A stretch of 64,000 nucleotides of DNA from Ardenticatenaceae bacterium. GTDB taxonomy: Bacteria; Chloroflexota; Anaerolineae; Promineifilales; Promineifilaceae. A program made the translations under genes and the position numbers. Below the pieces are notes generated by a model. The model was not told where the DNA came from. It was given only the letters and a program-made list of their open reading frames with translations, and made no database searches. The DNA is taken from the NCBI GenBank assembly GCA_020634245.1, contig JACKCC010000010.1, forward strand, positions 62,001 to 126,000. Direction: 5' to 3'. Within the stretch, counting starts at the first letter, position 1. Every line of letters starts with the position of its first letter. Below are positions 43,479 through 52,114 of the stretch, piece after piece.

Positions 43479-44177
43479 ATGAAAACAGAAAAAGATGATG
43501 ATTCAACCTTTCGCACCGGGGCCGCCTTTGTGGCGGTCGGTTTTATTTTGATTGCTGCTATCTGGTATCTCTTTTTACGCCCCCAACAGGAACAATTTCA
43601 GCCGCCGCCCGTCGTTCCCATCGACACGGCCGTTACCAACACTACCATTTACGAATTAACATCTGGCGAATCACACGTCCAGTTTTCCATTGATGAGCTG
43701 CTGCGCGGCCAGCCCAAAACAGTCGTGGGCATTACCCAGTTGGTTTCGGGGCAAATTGCCCTGAATCCGGCCGATTTGAGCACGGCACAGGTCGGCGTTA
43801 TCCAGGCCAATACGCTCTCATTTTATACTGATGACGCTTTCCGGGATGAGGCGCTGCATTCGTTCATCATCGACAGCCCCGCTTACCCGCTGGTGATATT
43901 TGCGCCGACCCAGATTGAAGGCTTGCCGGCGCAGATTGCCGTGGGCGAAACGGCCGTTTTCACCCTCACCGGCAACCTGACCCTCCGCGACATCACCCAA
44001 CCGGTGACGTTTGACTGCACGGCCGTGCTCACCTCCCCCACCCGCCTGGAAGGCCGCGCTACCGCCACCATCAGCCGCACCGCTTTTAATCTGCGCATCC
44101 CGGAGGTGGCCCAGGTAGCCAATGTGGCTGATGAATTTTTGATTGAGATTGCGTTTGTGGCCACGGCTGTGGAATAG
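43479..44177 (+). CDS. Membrane-anchored YceI-family protein
   Basis: The protein has 232 residues from ATG 43479 (MKTEKDDDSTFRTG); a longer open frame reaches upstream across the palindrome and antisense to the DUF3253 gene and is rejected. A single N-terminal span (AAFVAVGFILIAAIWYLFL) anchors an extracytoplasmic YceI lipocalin-like domain. Landmarks are YELTSGESHVQFSIDELL, TQLVSGQIALNPADL, LHSFIIDSPAYPLVIF, FTLTGNLTLRDITQPVTFDC and RTAFNLRIPEV. YceI proteins bind isoprenoid-like or other hydrophobic molecules. The IS element inserted 14 bases after its stop does not damage it. Confidence 0.88.
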   Translation: MKTEKDDDSTFRTGAAFVAVGFILIAAIWYLFLRPQQEQFQPPPVVPIDTAVTNTTIYELTSGESHVQFSIDELLRGQPKTVVGITQLVSGQIALNPADLSTAQVGVIQANTLSFYTDDAFRDEALHSFIIDSPAYPLVIFAPTQIEGLPAQIAVGETAVFTLTGNLTLRDITQPVTFDCTAVLTSPTRLEGRATATISRTAFNLRIPEVAQVANVADEFLIEIAFVATAVE

Positions 44178-44191
44178 GAACAATGGAGACT

Positions 44192-45451
44192 CAGTAGATC
44201 GAAATGAGTAGACAAAATTAACAAAAAGTGCCACGATGAATCCTTCAATCTCTCACAATGGAGGACTCAAAGTGGCTAAACAGAATAGTAACAACAAGCA
44301 ACTGACGGCACAAGATGTTTATCAATTGGTTAGTGCCACGTTGCAAGAACATTTCCAATTGGATATGAAAAACCGGGATTACACCGCCCAAGACATCTGG
44401 GACGTATTGGTGGCTGCTTCTGTCGAGCGTATCAGCATTGAAATGGCCAGCCAACTTCTGGAAGAAGCGCCTAGCGGGACAACAGTACGCACACAAGTCA
44501 AAGCGATGCTGAAAAATATGGGAGAGTTGCCAGATGTAGAAAAGCAACTCAACAAACTGCTGACCGCCAAGTTGCCACGCAAGTTGCTCAAAAGCAAACT
44601 GCCTGCAGCAATTGACCTGACCGAAATTCCCTATCACGGACAGCATGCAGAAGACGACCCCTATGTCCGTCGGGGACGCGCCAAAAGCGGCACCACCCAC
44701 TTCTACGTATTCGCCACCTTGTATGTGGTCAAGAAGAACAAGCGATATACCCTGGCTATCGTCTTGATGTGCCAGGGAGAAAAAGCGCAAGATGTGGTCG
44801 AACGCCTGTTGGCACACGGACGAGAGTTGGGATTGCGTATCAAACGATTGTATTTGGACAGGGGGTTTGACAATAATGGAATGGTCGCCTATTTGAAAAA
44901 ACAATCGTTTCCCACAATTCTTCCTCTGGTCGTTCGCGGCAAACAAGGCGGTTCGCGGGCTTTGTTGGTGGGACGGAAGAGTTACACGACTACTTATGAA
45001 CGCCGGAGTACTATTTATGACCAAGAAACGCTGCCGCTGTATATCGTTTGCAAATACAGCCAGGGCAAATACAAACGCAAGGGTGTTTTTCATTTCGCCT
45101 ACATCGTGATCGGGGCGCTCAAACGACAACCAGCCCAAATCGCTGAAGAATATCGTCGCCGTTTTGGCATCGAAACCAGCTACCGACTGATGAATACAGT
45201 GCGAGCGCGCACAACTTGCAAGATAGCAACCTTCCGTTTCTTCCTGGTGGCGTTGGCATTTCTTTGGCTTAACCTGTGGCAATATGTTAAATGGGCTTAT
45301 TTGTTTGCGCCTAAGCCCGGTCCACGCACGGTTTTGCATCACTTACTCCCATTAGCTCGTTGGCGTCTTTGGCTGTGGGAAATGATTAAGCAGCGGTTGG
45401 GGTTTTCTTTGGTTATTCATATCCCTTTGGAGGTTTGATTTCGATCTACTG
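44192..45451 (+). mobile_element. Complete ISH3-like insertion sequence with 5-bp target duplication
   Basis: The element is about 1260 bp with perfect 14-bp terminal inverted repeats (CAGTAGATCGAAAT at 44192-44205 and its complement at 45438-45451). It is flanked by direct repeats AGACT (44187-44191 and 45452-45456). One full-length transposase is encoded, and no passenger gene is present. The insertion splits the left arm of a GAGACTGGAGATTAGAG-type intergenic palindrome. The element contains no ACGGCCGT palindrome, consistent with recent arrival. Confidence 0.9.
44236..45438 (+). CDS. ISH3/IS4-type DDE transposase
   Basis: The 400-residue transposase appears intact. The DDE triad is visible as D127 (AIDLTEIPYHG), D208 (LYLDRGFDNNG) and E313 in the YREK-like box (EEYRRRFGIETSYR). 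The N-terminal 110 residues form a helical DNA-binding region. The final codons run to the start of the right terminal repeat. It catalyses cut-and-paste transposition of the element. The ISH3-like family call is based on motif spacing and the 5-bp target duplication. Confidence 0.9.
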   Translation: MNPSISHNGGLKVAKQNSNNKQLTAQDVYQLVSATLQEHFQLDMKNRDYTAQDIWDVLVAASVERISIEMASQLLEEAPSGTTVRTQVKAMLKNMGELPDVEKQLNKLLTAKLPRKLLKSKLPAAIDLTEIPYHGQHAEDDPYVRRGRAKSGTTHFYVFATLYVVKKNKRYTLAIVLMCQGEKAQDVVERLLAHGRELGLRIKRLYLDRGFDNNGMVAYLKKQSFPTILPLVVRGKQGGSRALLVGRKSYTTTYERRSTIYDQETLPLYIVCKYSQGKYKRKGVFHFAYIVIGALKRQPAQIAEEYRRRFGIETSYRLMNTVRARTTCKIATFRFFLVALAFLWLNLWQYVKWAYLFAPKPGPRTVLHHLLPLARWRLWLWEMIKQRLGFSLVIHIPLEV

Positions 45452-45509
45452 AGACTGGAGATTAGAGACTACGTTAGCCTCTAATTTCAAGTCTCTAATC
45501 TTCAGTCTC
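45452..45509. repeat. Palindromic intergenic repeat interrupted by the IS
   Basis: The arm at 45452-45470 (AGACTGGAGATTAGAGACT) pairs with 45490-45509 with one mismatch. The first bases are the target duplication, so the uninterrupted ancestor joined the sequence before 44187 directly to this arm. The right arm overlaps the stop of the CYTH-like gene. It is related to 9641-9691. Confidence 0.6.
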
Positions 45510-46113
45510 GCTTCGCCATTTGCAGCCACTTGGGATAGCTGTAGGATTGTTCGGAAGGCAGGGATGGCGCGCCGGGCTGAGTCAAAAAGGTTTTTGCCAC
45601 CAGCAGCAATCGTTCGCGCCGCTGCACGGCCGTTCCGCCAAATGCTTCTAATCCCAAACTCCACCACGGCTCTGGCGAATCGACAAGATGGATTTCCGTC
45701 AGTTCACAGGCACAGCCCTGTTCCAGAACGGTGGCGGGCAGTGTGGGAATGATACGGCCGTTCTCCCCCACGTCAAACAAACACCAGCGCCGCGCCTTCC
45801 ACACACCCACCCACTGTTCAGTCACATTTCCCGTATCCGCCAGCCCAAAACTCCACTTGCGCCACGATTCCATCTGCCCGACGGCCTGCTCGCCCAATTG
45901 AACCGGCACGCCCGCCCCTTCGCGCTGTTTGACCTCCATCCGGCCTTCACGCAGCTTGACGCCCAGTGAATCATCACCATCCAACTGCAAATAAAAATCG
46001 GTGCGCGGCGGTTGGGAGAGAGCGGCGCAAACCTGCGCGCCGAACCAGGCCGCGACCAGCGGCGGCACGGCTCCAGCAAAAAACCAGCGCATTTCTTGGG
46101 TGGAGAACATCAT
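45502..46113 (-). CDS. Conserved CYTH-like protein of unknown function
   Basis: The 203-residue protein opens with EMRWFFAGAVPP. It continues with TDFYLQLDGDDSLGVKLREG, RMEVKQREG, ARRWCLFDVGE, GCACELTEIHL and WWSLGLEAFGG. Charged residues alternate along beta strands as in CYTH/triphosphate-tunnel proteins. The order recalls a family of uncharacterised cyanobacterial proteins beginning 'ExRWF'. No enzyme activity can be assigned. The start is uncertain, as ATG 46113 lacks a clear ribosome-binding site. Confidence 0.65.
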   Translation of the reverse strand: MMFSTQEMRWFFAGAVPPLVAAWFGAQVCAALSQPPRTDFYLQLDGDDSLGVKLREGRMEVKQREGAGVPVQLGEQAVGQMESWRKWSFGLADTGNVTEQWVGVWKARRWCLFDVGENGRIIPTLPATVLEQGCACELTEIHLVDSPEPWWSLGLEAFGGTAVQRRERLLLVAKTFLTQPGAPSLPSEQSYSYPKWLQMAKRD

Positions 46114-46256
46114 TGGCTGTTAACGGTTTGGGTGAACTGTTTTTCTGTGGGTAACGGCCGCAGGGGTGAGTTGGGTTGGGTGGAATTGTGTTTGATGTGG
46201 ATTAACGGCCGTTCCTTTTCCCGCCAGTCAGATACACACTTTGTCAATCTGCTGCC

Positions 46257-47150
46257 TCAACTTACCAACCTGTCGCTGGCAACTTCTAATAATCGTTTTT
46301 GCTGAAACAACTCGCCAAACGCGGCCCCGCCCAAAATCAAAACAGCGCCGATAAGCTGCAAGAAACCGAGCGACTCTCCTAAAAGCACCGCCGAAAAGAA
46401 TAAGGCAGCAAGTGGTTCCAGATAACCCAGAATAGCAACCATTTGTACTGGCAACTCACCGATGGAAGAAAAGTAAAAATAGCAGCCAATTCCAGTATTA
46501 ACGATACCCAACAACAAGATGGGCATTAGATTCGTTGGCTCAATATGGATAGAAAAACCCTGGCGAAAGACGAGGAAAACCGCAACGGTGATAAAACTTG
46601 CCACAAGCTGCCACATTGGATTTTCGAGACCAGTTATGCTGACTGCCTTTTTATTGAAAATCACCATAAATGCGTACATCACCGCCGCTAATATGCCAAA
46701 CTCCAAACCCCAGGATAGCTGCCCATGCAACAAGGCTTGCTGATTGACGAAGAACATGCCCAACAGCACAGCAAAGAATCCGATAAATTTAACGGCCGTA
46801 ATCTTCTCCTTGAAGATAATCTGAGAAAGCATCATGACAATTACCGGCCCGCAATAATAAGCAAGCGTCGCAACACTAACACCAATTTGCCTGTAAGCTT
46901 CAAACAGGAACATCCAACTGGCTCCCATCGAAACACCAGAAATCAATAGATAAAGGAAATGCGAATTATTCCGCCAGAACCGCATTTCCTGCTTGGAAAA
47001 AATAAAGATAAACGCAAGAAACAAAGCCCCGATCAATGTGCGCGTAAATACAATTTCGTAACTATTTAGCGTAATATGGCTGGTGACAATGCCATTTGAA
47101 CCGAACAAAAGCAAGGCAATTATATACTTTAATGCAGCTTTATTTTTCAT
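46257..47150 (-). CDS. EamA/DMT-superfamily transporter
   Basis: The 297-residue protein has ten hydrophobic segments arranged as two EamA repeats. The first is IIALLLFGSNGIVTSHI to MLSQIIFKEKITAVKFIGFF. The second begins GLEFGILAAVMYAFMVIFNK and ends LLGESLGFLQLIGAVLILGG. Both contain the typical 'F.E..T..Q..G' closing helix. Such drug/metabolite transporters export amino acids or other small metabolites; specificity is unknown. AAGG precedes the start. It is transcribed alone. Confidence 0.88.
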   Translation of the reverse strand: MKNKAALKYIIALLLFGSNGIVTSHITLNSYEIVFTRTLIGALFLAFIFIFSKQEMRFWRNNSHFLYLLISGVSMGASWMFLFEAYRQIGVSVATLAYYCGPVIVMMLSQIIFKEKITAVKFIGFFAVLLGMFFVNQQALLHGQLSWGLEFGILAAVMYAFMVIFNKKAVSITGLENPMWQLVASFITVAVFLVFRQGFSIHIEPTNLMPILLLGIVNTGIGCYFYFSSIGELPVQMVAILGYLEPLAALFFSAVLLGESLGFLQLIGAVLILGGAAFGELFQQKRLLEVASDRLVS

Positions 47151-47220
47151 TCATGTACCTTGTATAAACGAGTGCACGAACAAGTTTTCATCGAATTCAC
47201 CGGCAGACCAGGGTGGCCTG

Positions 47221-47580
47221 CTATCGGTCAAAATATGACGTCTGTAGAAACCGCATCCCGGCCAGGATTTGACTTATCCGCTGCCCGGTCAACGTACCAA
47301 CATATTCACCTAAGCGCGTTTTATCAACGGTAGACACCTTTGAAACCACCACGACACTTTGCTGTGGTAAATTGGCCTCCCTGAATTCAAGCAAGACGTT
47401 ACCCAGCGCTTTAGCTTGCTTCAAATTCGACGTTAACGCACAAACCACCACCGTATCCAGACGGCTGTGGTTAAACACGTCGTCCTGAACGACCACATAG
47501 GGATGGGGATAGTAACCCAGTTCAGAGCTGCCCGGTTCTTCTGCCCGAATCCAGTAGATGTCACCTTGATTGATCACCAT
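47221..47580 (-). CDS. MazF/PemK-like endoribonuclease toxin (no adjacent antitoxin)
   Basis: The protein has 119 residues from ATG 47580 (MVINQGDIYWI). MazF landmarks are GDIYWIRAEEPGSSELGYYP, HPYVVVQDDVFNHS, TVVVCALTSNL, VVVVSKVSTVDKTRL and a final helix. The family cuts mRNA at short motifs and is normally neutralised by an upstream antitoxin. Here the gene starts 20 bases after the MFS transporter stop, and no antitoxin-sized frame is visible on either side. The longer frame to 47715 lies antisense-free but within the MFS gene and is rejected. Confidence 0.85.
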   Translation of the reverse strand: MVINQGDIYWIRAEEPGSSELGYYPHPYVVVQDDVFNHSRLDTVVVCALTSNLKQAKALGNVLLEFREANLPQQSVVVVSKVSTVDKTRLGEYVGTLTGQRISQILAGMRFLQTSYFDR

Positions 47581-47600
47581 TCGATCATCACCAGTTAGGA

Positions 47601-48806
47601 TCAACTTTTTTGCGGCAGGAAACGAACAGCTGGCAGACCCAGGAAGACCAGGAGCGCACTCCACAAAAAGGCATTGGTCAGGCCGTAACGGTCGGCCAGC
47701 AAGCCCACAACCCAAATCGCCAGCGCCCGGATAAGGAAGTTCATCGCCAGGTAGAGGCCGTTGGCCAGCGCCCGGTTATCAGGAAACTCATCCTGCACCA
47801 GCGCCAGAAAAACCGGCTGCGGCGTGATCGCCGTCAGCCCCAGGGCGATGAGCAGGGGCAGCGCCAGCCAGGACGGACCGTACAAAAAGGCGATCAGGAA
47901 CAGCGGCGCCGAACCCAGCAGGTAAAACAACACTCGCGAACGGCCCAACCGGTCGCTAATCGTGCCCGTCGCCAGCGCACCCACCACACCGGCCCCTTCC
48001 AAAATGGTCAGCGAAGCAGCGGCCAGCCACAAGCTGGAATGAAGGACGTCGCTCATGAAGATGGGCAAATAAGTGGTCAGCGCCACCTGCATGAAAACAC
48101 GGGCCAGCATCAGCCAGGTAAGGACGGGGAACACTTTTTTGGCGTGAGGCAAGATGCTTTGCCAGGACGGCCGTTCCCCCACCGCCACCGGCCGTGCCGA
48201 TACATTCCGCAGTCGAACATACAAAATCCCCGACACCAGCCAGCCGACCAGCGCCAGCCGCCAGATACCGCCCAATCCAAACCAGTTCACCCCGGCCACA
48301 GCCACAATCGGGCCAACGGTGCGCCCCAATTCCCCGGCGGCCATGAAGATACTCATTCCCTTGCCTACCCGGTCACCGGAAACGCGGGCCACCATCGCCG
48401 GGGCCGGAGCGTGGAAGGCGGCGATACTGATACCGGAAGCGAACAGCAGCAGCGCCAGCCCAATGTAGCTGCTGGTTAGCCCGATGACGCTCATCAGTGT
48501 GCCGGTAATGGCCGGGGCCAGAATGATGAAGTAGCGCAGGCTGATTTTGTCGGCCAGATGGCCAATGAACGGGTTAAGCAGGCTGGCAATCTGGGCAAAA
48601 ACGGCCAACCCGCCGGTGAGAGCGTAGTTGGTGGCCAACCGTTCTTGCAGCACTGGCAGCAGCGGTGATAGAAAGGCGCTGTACGTATCGTGGACGAAAT
48701 GGCCGCCGGCGATGGTCATGACCTGGTCGGTTTGGAATGTGGTTTCGGTTGGTTGAGATGTGGTTGGGGAAACGGCCGTTTCCACCGGAACAGTTTGGTC
48801 AGTCAT
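47601..48806 (-). CDS. MFS transporter, fosmidomycin-resistance (Fsr)-like
   Basis: The protein has 401 residues from ATG 48806 (MTDQTVPVE), with GAGG eight bases upstream. It has twelve spans. The first cytosolic loop carries HLADKISLRYFI and the equivalent in the second half is GTISDRLGRSR. HFVHDTYSAFLSPLLPVL and FHAPAPAMVARVSGDRVGKG resemble Fsr-type exporters. Substrate is unproven. It is followed closely by the MazF-like gene. Confidence 0.87.
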   Translation of the reverse strand: MTDQTVPVETAVSPTTSQPTETTFQTDQVMTIAGGHFVHDTYSAFLSPLLPVLQERLATNYALTGGLAVFAQIASLLNPFIGHLADKISLRYFIILAPAITGTLMSVIGLTSSYIGLALLLFASGISIAAFHAPAPAMVARVSGDRVGKGMSIFMAAGELGRTVGPIVAVAGVNWFGLGGIWRLALVGWLVSGILYVRLRNVSARPVAVGERPSWQSILPHAKKVFPVLTWLMLARVFMQVALTTYLPIFMSDVLHSSLWLAAASLTILEGAGVVGALATGTISDRLGRSRVLFYLLGSAPLFLIAFLYGPSWLALPLLIALGLTAITPQPVFLALVQDEFPDNRALANGLYLAMNFLIRALAIWVVGLLADRYGLTNAFLWSALLVFLGLPAVRFLPQKS

Positions 48807-48890
48807 ACAATTTACCTCGTAGGATGATTTCAAGCCGATTATGCGCCGGAATGGGATTTAGAGCTAATTGTTTGTGCTAAACTATCAGCT

Positions 48891-49076
48891 ATGGAAGAAA
48901 ACAATCCCGTTGTCCTGCTCAGCGGTGACACCTGGCACATTGTTGAGCACAGCCGCAAGGCCAAAACAGCCTTGTGCGGCAAAGCCATCACCGACCGGCG
49001 CGCCCACGCCCGCTACAAACAAGTCGGCGCAGCCAACATCTGCCCTAAATGTGTGAAGCTGTTTGAGGGGAAATGA
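48891..49076 (+). CDS. Small Cys-containing protein (61 aa), possible zinc-binding
   Basis: The 61-residue product reads like a compact metal-binding protein: WHIVEHSRKAKTALCGKAI, then GAANICPKCVKLFEG. There is one early Cys and a CPKC pair, with histidines nearby. An overlapping frame at 48868 has no such pattern. The ribosome-binding site is weak. It faces transketolase and is followed by a strong palindrome. No family is recognised. Confidence 0.55.
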   Translation: MEENNPVVLLSGDTWHIVEHSRKAKTALCGKAITDRRAHARYKQVGAANICPKCVKLFEGK

Positions 49077-49089
49077 AAAAACCGCAGAG

Positions 49090-49154
49090 AAGTGCCAGTC
49101 ACGGGGCGAGACGTTCCGGATAACCCTGATCTAAACGCCCCGTGACTGGCACTT
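49090..49154. repeat. 19-bp perfect inverted repeat AGTGCCAGTCACGGGGCG type
   Basis: The arms at 49090-49108 and 49136-49154 are exact complements with a 27-base loop, between convergent genes. The core AGTGCCAGTCAC is shared in spirit with 54307-54369 (AGTGCCAGGCACTG). It could serve as a bidirectional terminator-like hairpin, although T-runs are lacking. Confidence 0.65.
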
Positions 49155-49166
49155 ATGACTACCTGA

Positions 49167-51167
49167 CTACCCGACTAACGACAACGCCGCCTCAGCAACG
49201 GCCGTTGCCGTTAACCCAAACTGCTCATACAAAACCTCATACGGAGCCGACGCGCCAAAATGATCAATGCCAATGGCGGTACCGGCACTGCCCACGTAAC
49301 GCTCCCAGCCCAGCGTCACCCCCGCCTCGATGGAGACGCGTGCCGTTACCGCGGCCGGTAAAACAGCTTCCTTGTACTCGTCAGGCTGCGCCGAAAACAG
49401 TTCCCAGCAGGGCATGGAAACCACACGGGCGGCCACACCTTTTTCGGCCAGTAATTTCTGCGCATCCAGCGCAATTTGCACCTCGGAGCCGGTGCCGATG
49501 AGGATGACCTGGAAATCGTCGGCGTCGCTGAGGACGTAAGCCCCCTTTAGCAAGCCGTCAGCCGAAGGGTACTGGCGGCGATCCAGGGTGGGCAAATTCT
49601 GCCGGGTCAGGATGAGGGCCGTCGGCGCATGTTTCGATTCCAGCGCGGCCCGCCAGGCAACGGCCGTTTCCCCGGCCTCGGCCGGTCGAATCACATGCAA
49701 ATTGGGGATGGTCCGCAGCGACATGACATGCTCAATTGGCTGGTGGGTCGGGCCATCTTCGCCCAGGCCGATGCTGTCGTGAGTAAAGACGTAAATCACA
49801 CCCACACCCATCAATGCCGCCAGCCGCACCGAACCGCGCATGTAATCGGAGAAAACCAAAAAGCCGCCGCCATACGGCCGTATCCCGCCGTGCAGCGCTA
49901 TCCCGTTCATGATGCCCCCCATGCCATGCTCACGCACCCCAAAATGAATGTAACGGCCGCTAAAATCATTCTTCGTCAGAGCCGCTTCGCCCTTCAAATC
50001 CGTCTTGTTCGAACCGGTCAGGTCGGCCGAACCGCCCAAAAGCTGCGGCACGTGCAGTGCAATTGTATTCAACACCTGCCCCGATGAAGCCCGTGTCGCC
50101 ACGCCCTTGCCCACCTCGAACTTAGGATAAACGGCCGTCCAATCTGGCGGCAGTTCATCATTCAACATTTGCCGGAACAACACCGCTTCAGCAGGATATT
50201 CCTCGGCATATTGGGCCAGAGCCGCTTCCCAATCCTTTTGCCGTCCGACGCCAGCCAATCCGGCAGACCCCATGAATTCACGAACCCCATCGGGCACGTA
50301 AAACGTCTCGTCTACCGGCAAACCTAATTTTTCTTTGGCCAATTTGACCTCAGCTTCACCCAGTGGTTCGCCATGCGCTTTGGATGTGCCCGCCCGGTTA
50401 GGGCTGCCAAAGCCAATCGTCGTTTTGCAGGCAATGAGGGACGGCCGTGCCACATCCGCCTGAGCCTTACGAATGGCATTCGCCACCTGTTTGGGATCAT
50501 GACCGTTGATCTCCATCGTCTGCCAGCCATACGCCTCAAAGCGCTTAATCACATCTTCCGTGAAAGCCAGATCGGTGCTGCCATCAATGGAAATGCCGTT
50601 GTCATCGTACAAAACGATCAGTTTGCCCAAACCCAAATGGCCGGCCAGCGAGCATGCCTCATGCGAAATCCCTTCCATCAGGTCGCCATCCCCGGCAATG
50701 ACATAGGTGTAGTGATCAACGATGTCAAAATCATCCTTGTTGAATCGTTCGGCCAGCCAGCGTTCCGCCAAAGCAAAGCCAACCGCATTGGTGATCCCCT
50801 GCCCCAGCGGGCCGGTGGTCGTCTCTACGCCGGGCGTCAGGTGGCTTTCGGGATGGCCGGGCGTCATGCTGTTCCACTGGCGGAACTGTTTCAAATCATC
50901 CATCGTCAGCGGAAAACCGGTCAAATGCAGCAGGCTGTACAGCAGCATGGAGCCGTGCCCGGCCGACAGGATGAAGCGATCCCGGTCAAACCATTTCGGG
51001 TCTTGCGGATTGTATTTGAGGAATTGTGTCCAGAGGACAACGGCCGTATCCGCCATTCCCATTGGCATACCGGGGTGACCGCTGTTCGCTTTTTGCACGC
51101 CATCCATCGCCAGGCCGCGAATCGTATTCGCGGCCAACTGCTGCATGGCCAGATAATCATTATTCAT
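49167..51167 (-). CDS. tkt: Transketolase
   Basis: This 666-residue thiamine-diphosphate enzyme would transfer C2 units between ketose and aldose phosphates in the pentose phosphate or Calvin pathways. N-terminal half: DGVQKANSGHPGMPMGMAD, GHGSMLLYSLLHLTG and GPLGQGITNAVGFA. TPP/Mg motif: GDGDLMEGISHEA through YDDN. Then TTIGFGSPN. C-terminal half: HFGVREHGMGGIMNGIALHG (catalytic Glu), FTHDSIGLGEDGPTHQPIEH and IRPAEAGETAVAWR. The length is standard. AGAAGGAG at the end of a structured leader precedes the ATG. It could take up xylulose 5-phosphate made by the ula operon, but it is 19 kb away. Confidence 0.97.
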   Translation of the reverse strand: MNNDYLAMQQLAANTIRGLAMDGVQKANSGHPGMPMGMADTAVVLWTQFLKYNPQDPKWFDRDRFILSAGHGSMLLYSLLHLTGFPLTMDDLKQFRQWNSMTPGHPESHLTPGVETTTGPLGQGITNAVGFALAERWLAERFNKDDFDIVDHYTYVIAGDGDLMEGISHEACSLAGHLGLGKLIVLYDDNGISIDGSTDLAFTEDVIKRFEAYGWQTMEINGHDPKQVANAIRKAQADVARPSLIACKTTIGFGSPNRAGTSKAHGEPLGEAEVKLAKEKLGLPVDETFYVPDGVREFMGSAGLAGVGRQKDWEAALAQYAEEYPAEAVLFRQMLNDELPPDWTAVYPKFEVGKGVATRASSGQVLNTIALHVPQLLGGSADLTGSNKTDLKGEAALTKNDFSGRYIHFGVREHGMGGIMNGIALHGGIRPYGGGFLVFSDYMRGSVRLAALMGVGVIYVFTHDSIGLGEDGPTHQPIEHVMSLRTIPNLHVIRPAEAGETAVAWRAALESKHAPTALILTRQNLPTLDRRQYPSADGLLKGAYVLSDADDFQVILIGTGSEVQIALDAQKLLAEKGVAARVVSMPCWELFSAQPDEYKEAVLPAAVTARVSIEAGVTLGWERYVGSAGTAIGIDHFGASAPYEVLYEQFGLTATAVAEAALSLVG

Positions 51168-51173
51168 TGAATT

Positions 51174-51235
51174 CTCCTTCGTAATGGGAGCGCGAGCAGC
51201 TTGCTCGCCCTATGCGGTCTGGCAGACCACGCTCC
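51174..51235 (-). promoter_or_regulatory. Structured 5'-UTR element, copy 3 (before tkt)
   Basis: On the minus strand a closing stem GGAGCG/CGCTCC encloses two hairpins, GGTCT-GCC-AGACC and GCGAGCA-AGC-TGCTCGC. CGAAGGAGA and the transketolase start follow. It is the best-paired of the three copies and shows compensatory or wobble differences relative to 17057-17120. Confidence 0.62.
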
Positions 51236-51346
51236 AATTTGATTGATGATGGTACGCCGCAGCGCATGATGTCACCTTCATAAAAAAGCGACGATCAAGA
51301 GATTTGGAGACCAGTCCACCATCCCTTAATCCCCGCAAAAAAAATC

Positions 51347-52114
51347 TTACTTAGGGGCCATGCGAATCGCGCCATCCAGCCGGATGACTTCACCATTCAA
51401 CATGGGATTTTCGATAATATGCTGCGCCAGTGCGGCATACTCCGCCGGATCACCCAGCCGCGAGGGAAATGGGACTTGTTCGCCCAGCGAAAGGCGGGCT
51501 TTTTCTGGCAGCCCGGCCAGCATTGGCGTGTCAAAAATGCCCGGAGCAATGGTCATCACGCGGATGCCGTAACGGGCCAATTCACGGGCCAGCGGCAGGG
51601 TCATGCCCACAATGCCCCCTTTGGAGGCAGAATAAGCGGCCTGACCAATCTGGCCGTCAAACGCGGCTACGGAGGCGGTGTTGATGATGACACCCCGCTC
51701 GCCACTGGCATCCGGTTCGTTTTGGGCCATTGCTTCCGCCGCCAGCCTGATGACGTTGAAAGTGCCCACCAAATTAACCTGGATGACTTTGTTGAAGGCG
51801 TCCAGGCTGTGGGTGCCCCGGCTGCTCAACAGTTTGGCGGCGATAGCTACACCGGCGCAGTTGATGACGCCGTGCAGGGTGTTGAAAGTGGTGATGGCAG
51901 TGATAACGGCCGTGCCCACACTCCCTTCATCCGTCACATCCGCAGCCACAAACCGGGCATTCTTCCCCAACTCAGCCGCCAATGATTCTCCGGCGGCCAC
52001 ATTCACATCGGCGATTACGACTTGCGCGCCAGCGCCCACCAACCGCCGGACACAAGCCGCGCCCAACCCTGAACCGCCTCCGGTCACTAAAATTGTGTGA
52101 TCCTGAATCTGCAT
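51347..52114 (-). CDS. Short-chain dehydrogenase, 3-hydroxyacyl-CoA dehydrogenase type II-like
   Basis: The 255-residue protein has the NAD-binding motif TGGGSGLGAACVRRL and IADVNVAAGE, whose Asp favours NAD over NADP. It also has NCAGVAIA and the catalytic Ser/Tyr/Lys in INTASVAAFDGQIGQAAYSASKGG. The region TIAPGIFDTPML and FPSRLGDPAEYA resembles HSD17B10-type 3-hydroxy-2-methylbutyryl-CoA dehydrogenases. AGGAGGAG lies close before the ATG. No beta-oxidation partners are nearby. Confidence 0.9.
   Translation of the reverse strand: MQIQDHTILVTGGGSGLGAACVRRLVGAGAQVVIADVNVAAGESLAAELGKNARFVAADVTDEGSVGTAVITAITTFNTLHGVINCAGVAIAAKLLSSRGTHSLDAFNKVIQVNLVGTFNVIRLAAEAMAQNEPDASGERGVIINTASVAAFDGQIGQAAYSASKGGIVGMTLPLARELARYGIRVMTIAPGIFDTPMLAGLPEKARLSLGEQVPFPSRLGDPAEYAALAQHIIENPMLNGEVIRLDGAIRMAPK

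Noticed and set aside
44245..45342. A 365-codon open frame antisense to the transposase
   Set aside because: It has no recognisable family, its composition follows from the transposase frame, and the sense frame carries a full DDE triad and matches the IS boundaries.
47221..48806. A defence island (toxin plus exporter)
   Set aside because: Only one toxin-like gene without antitoxin or other defence genes is present; nothing else supports a defence system in the window.
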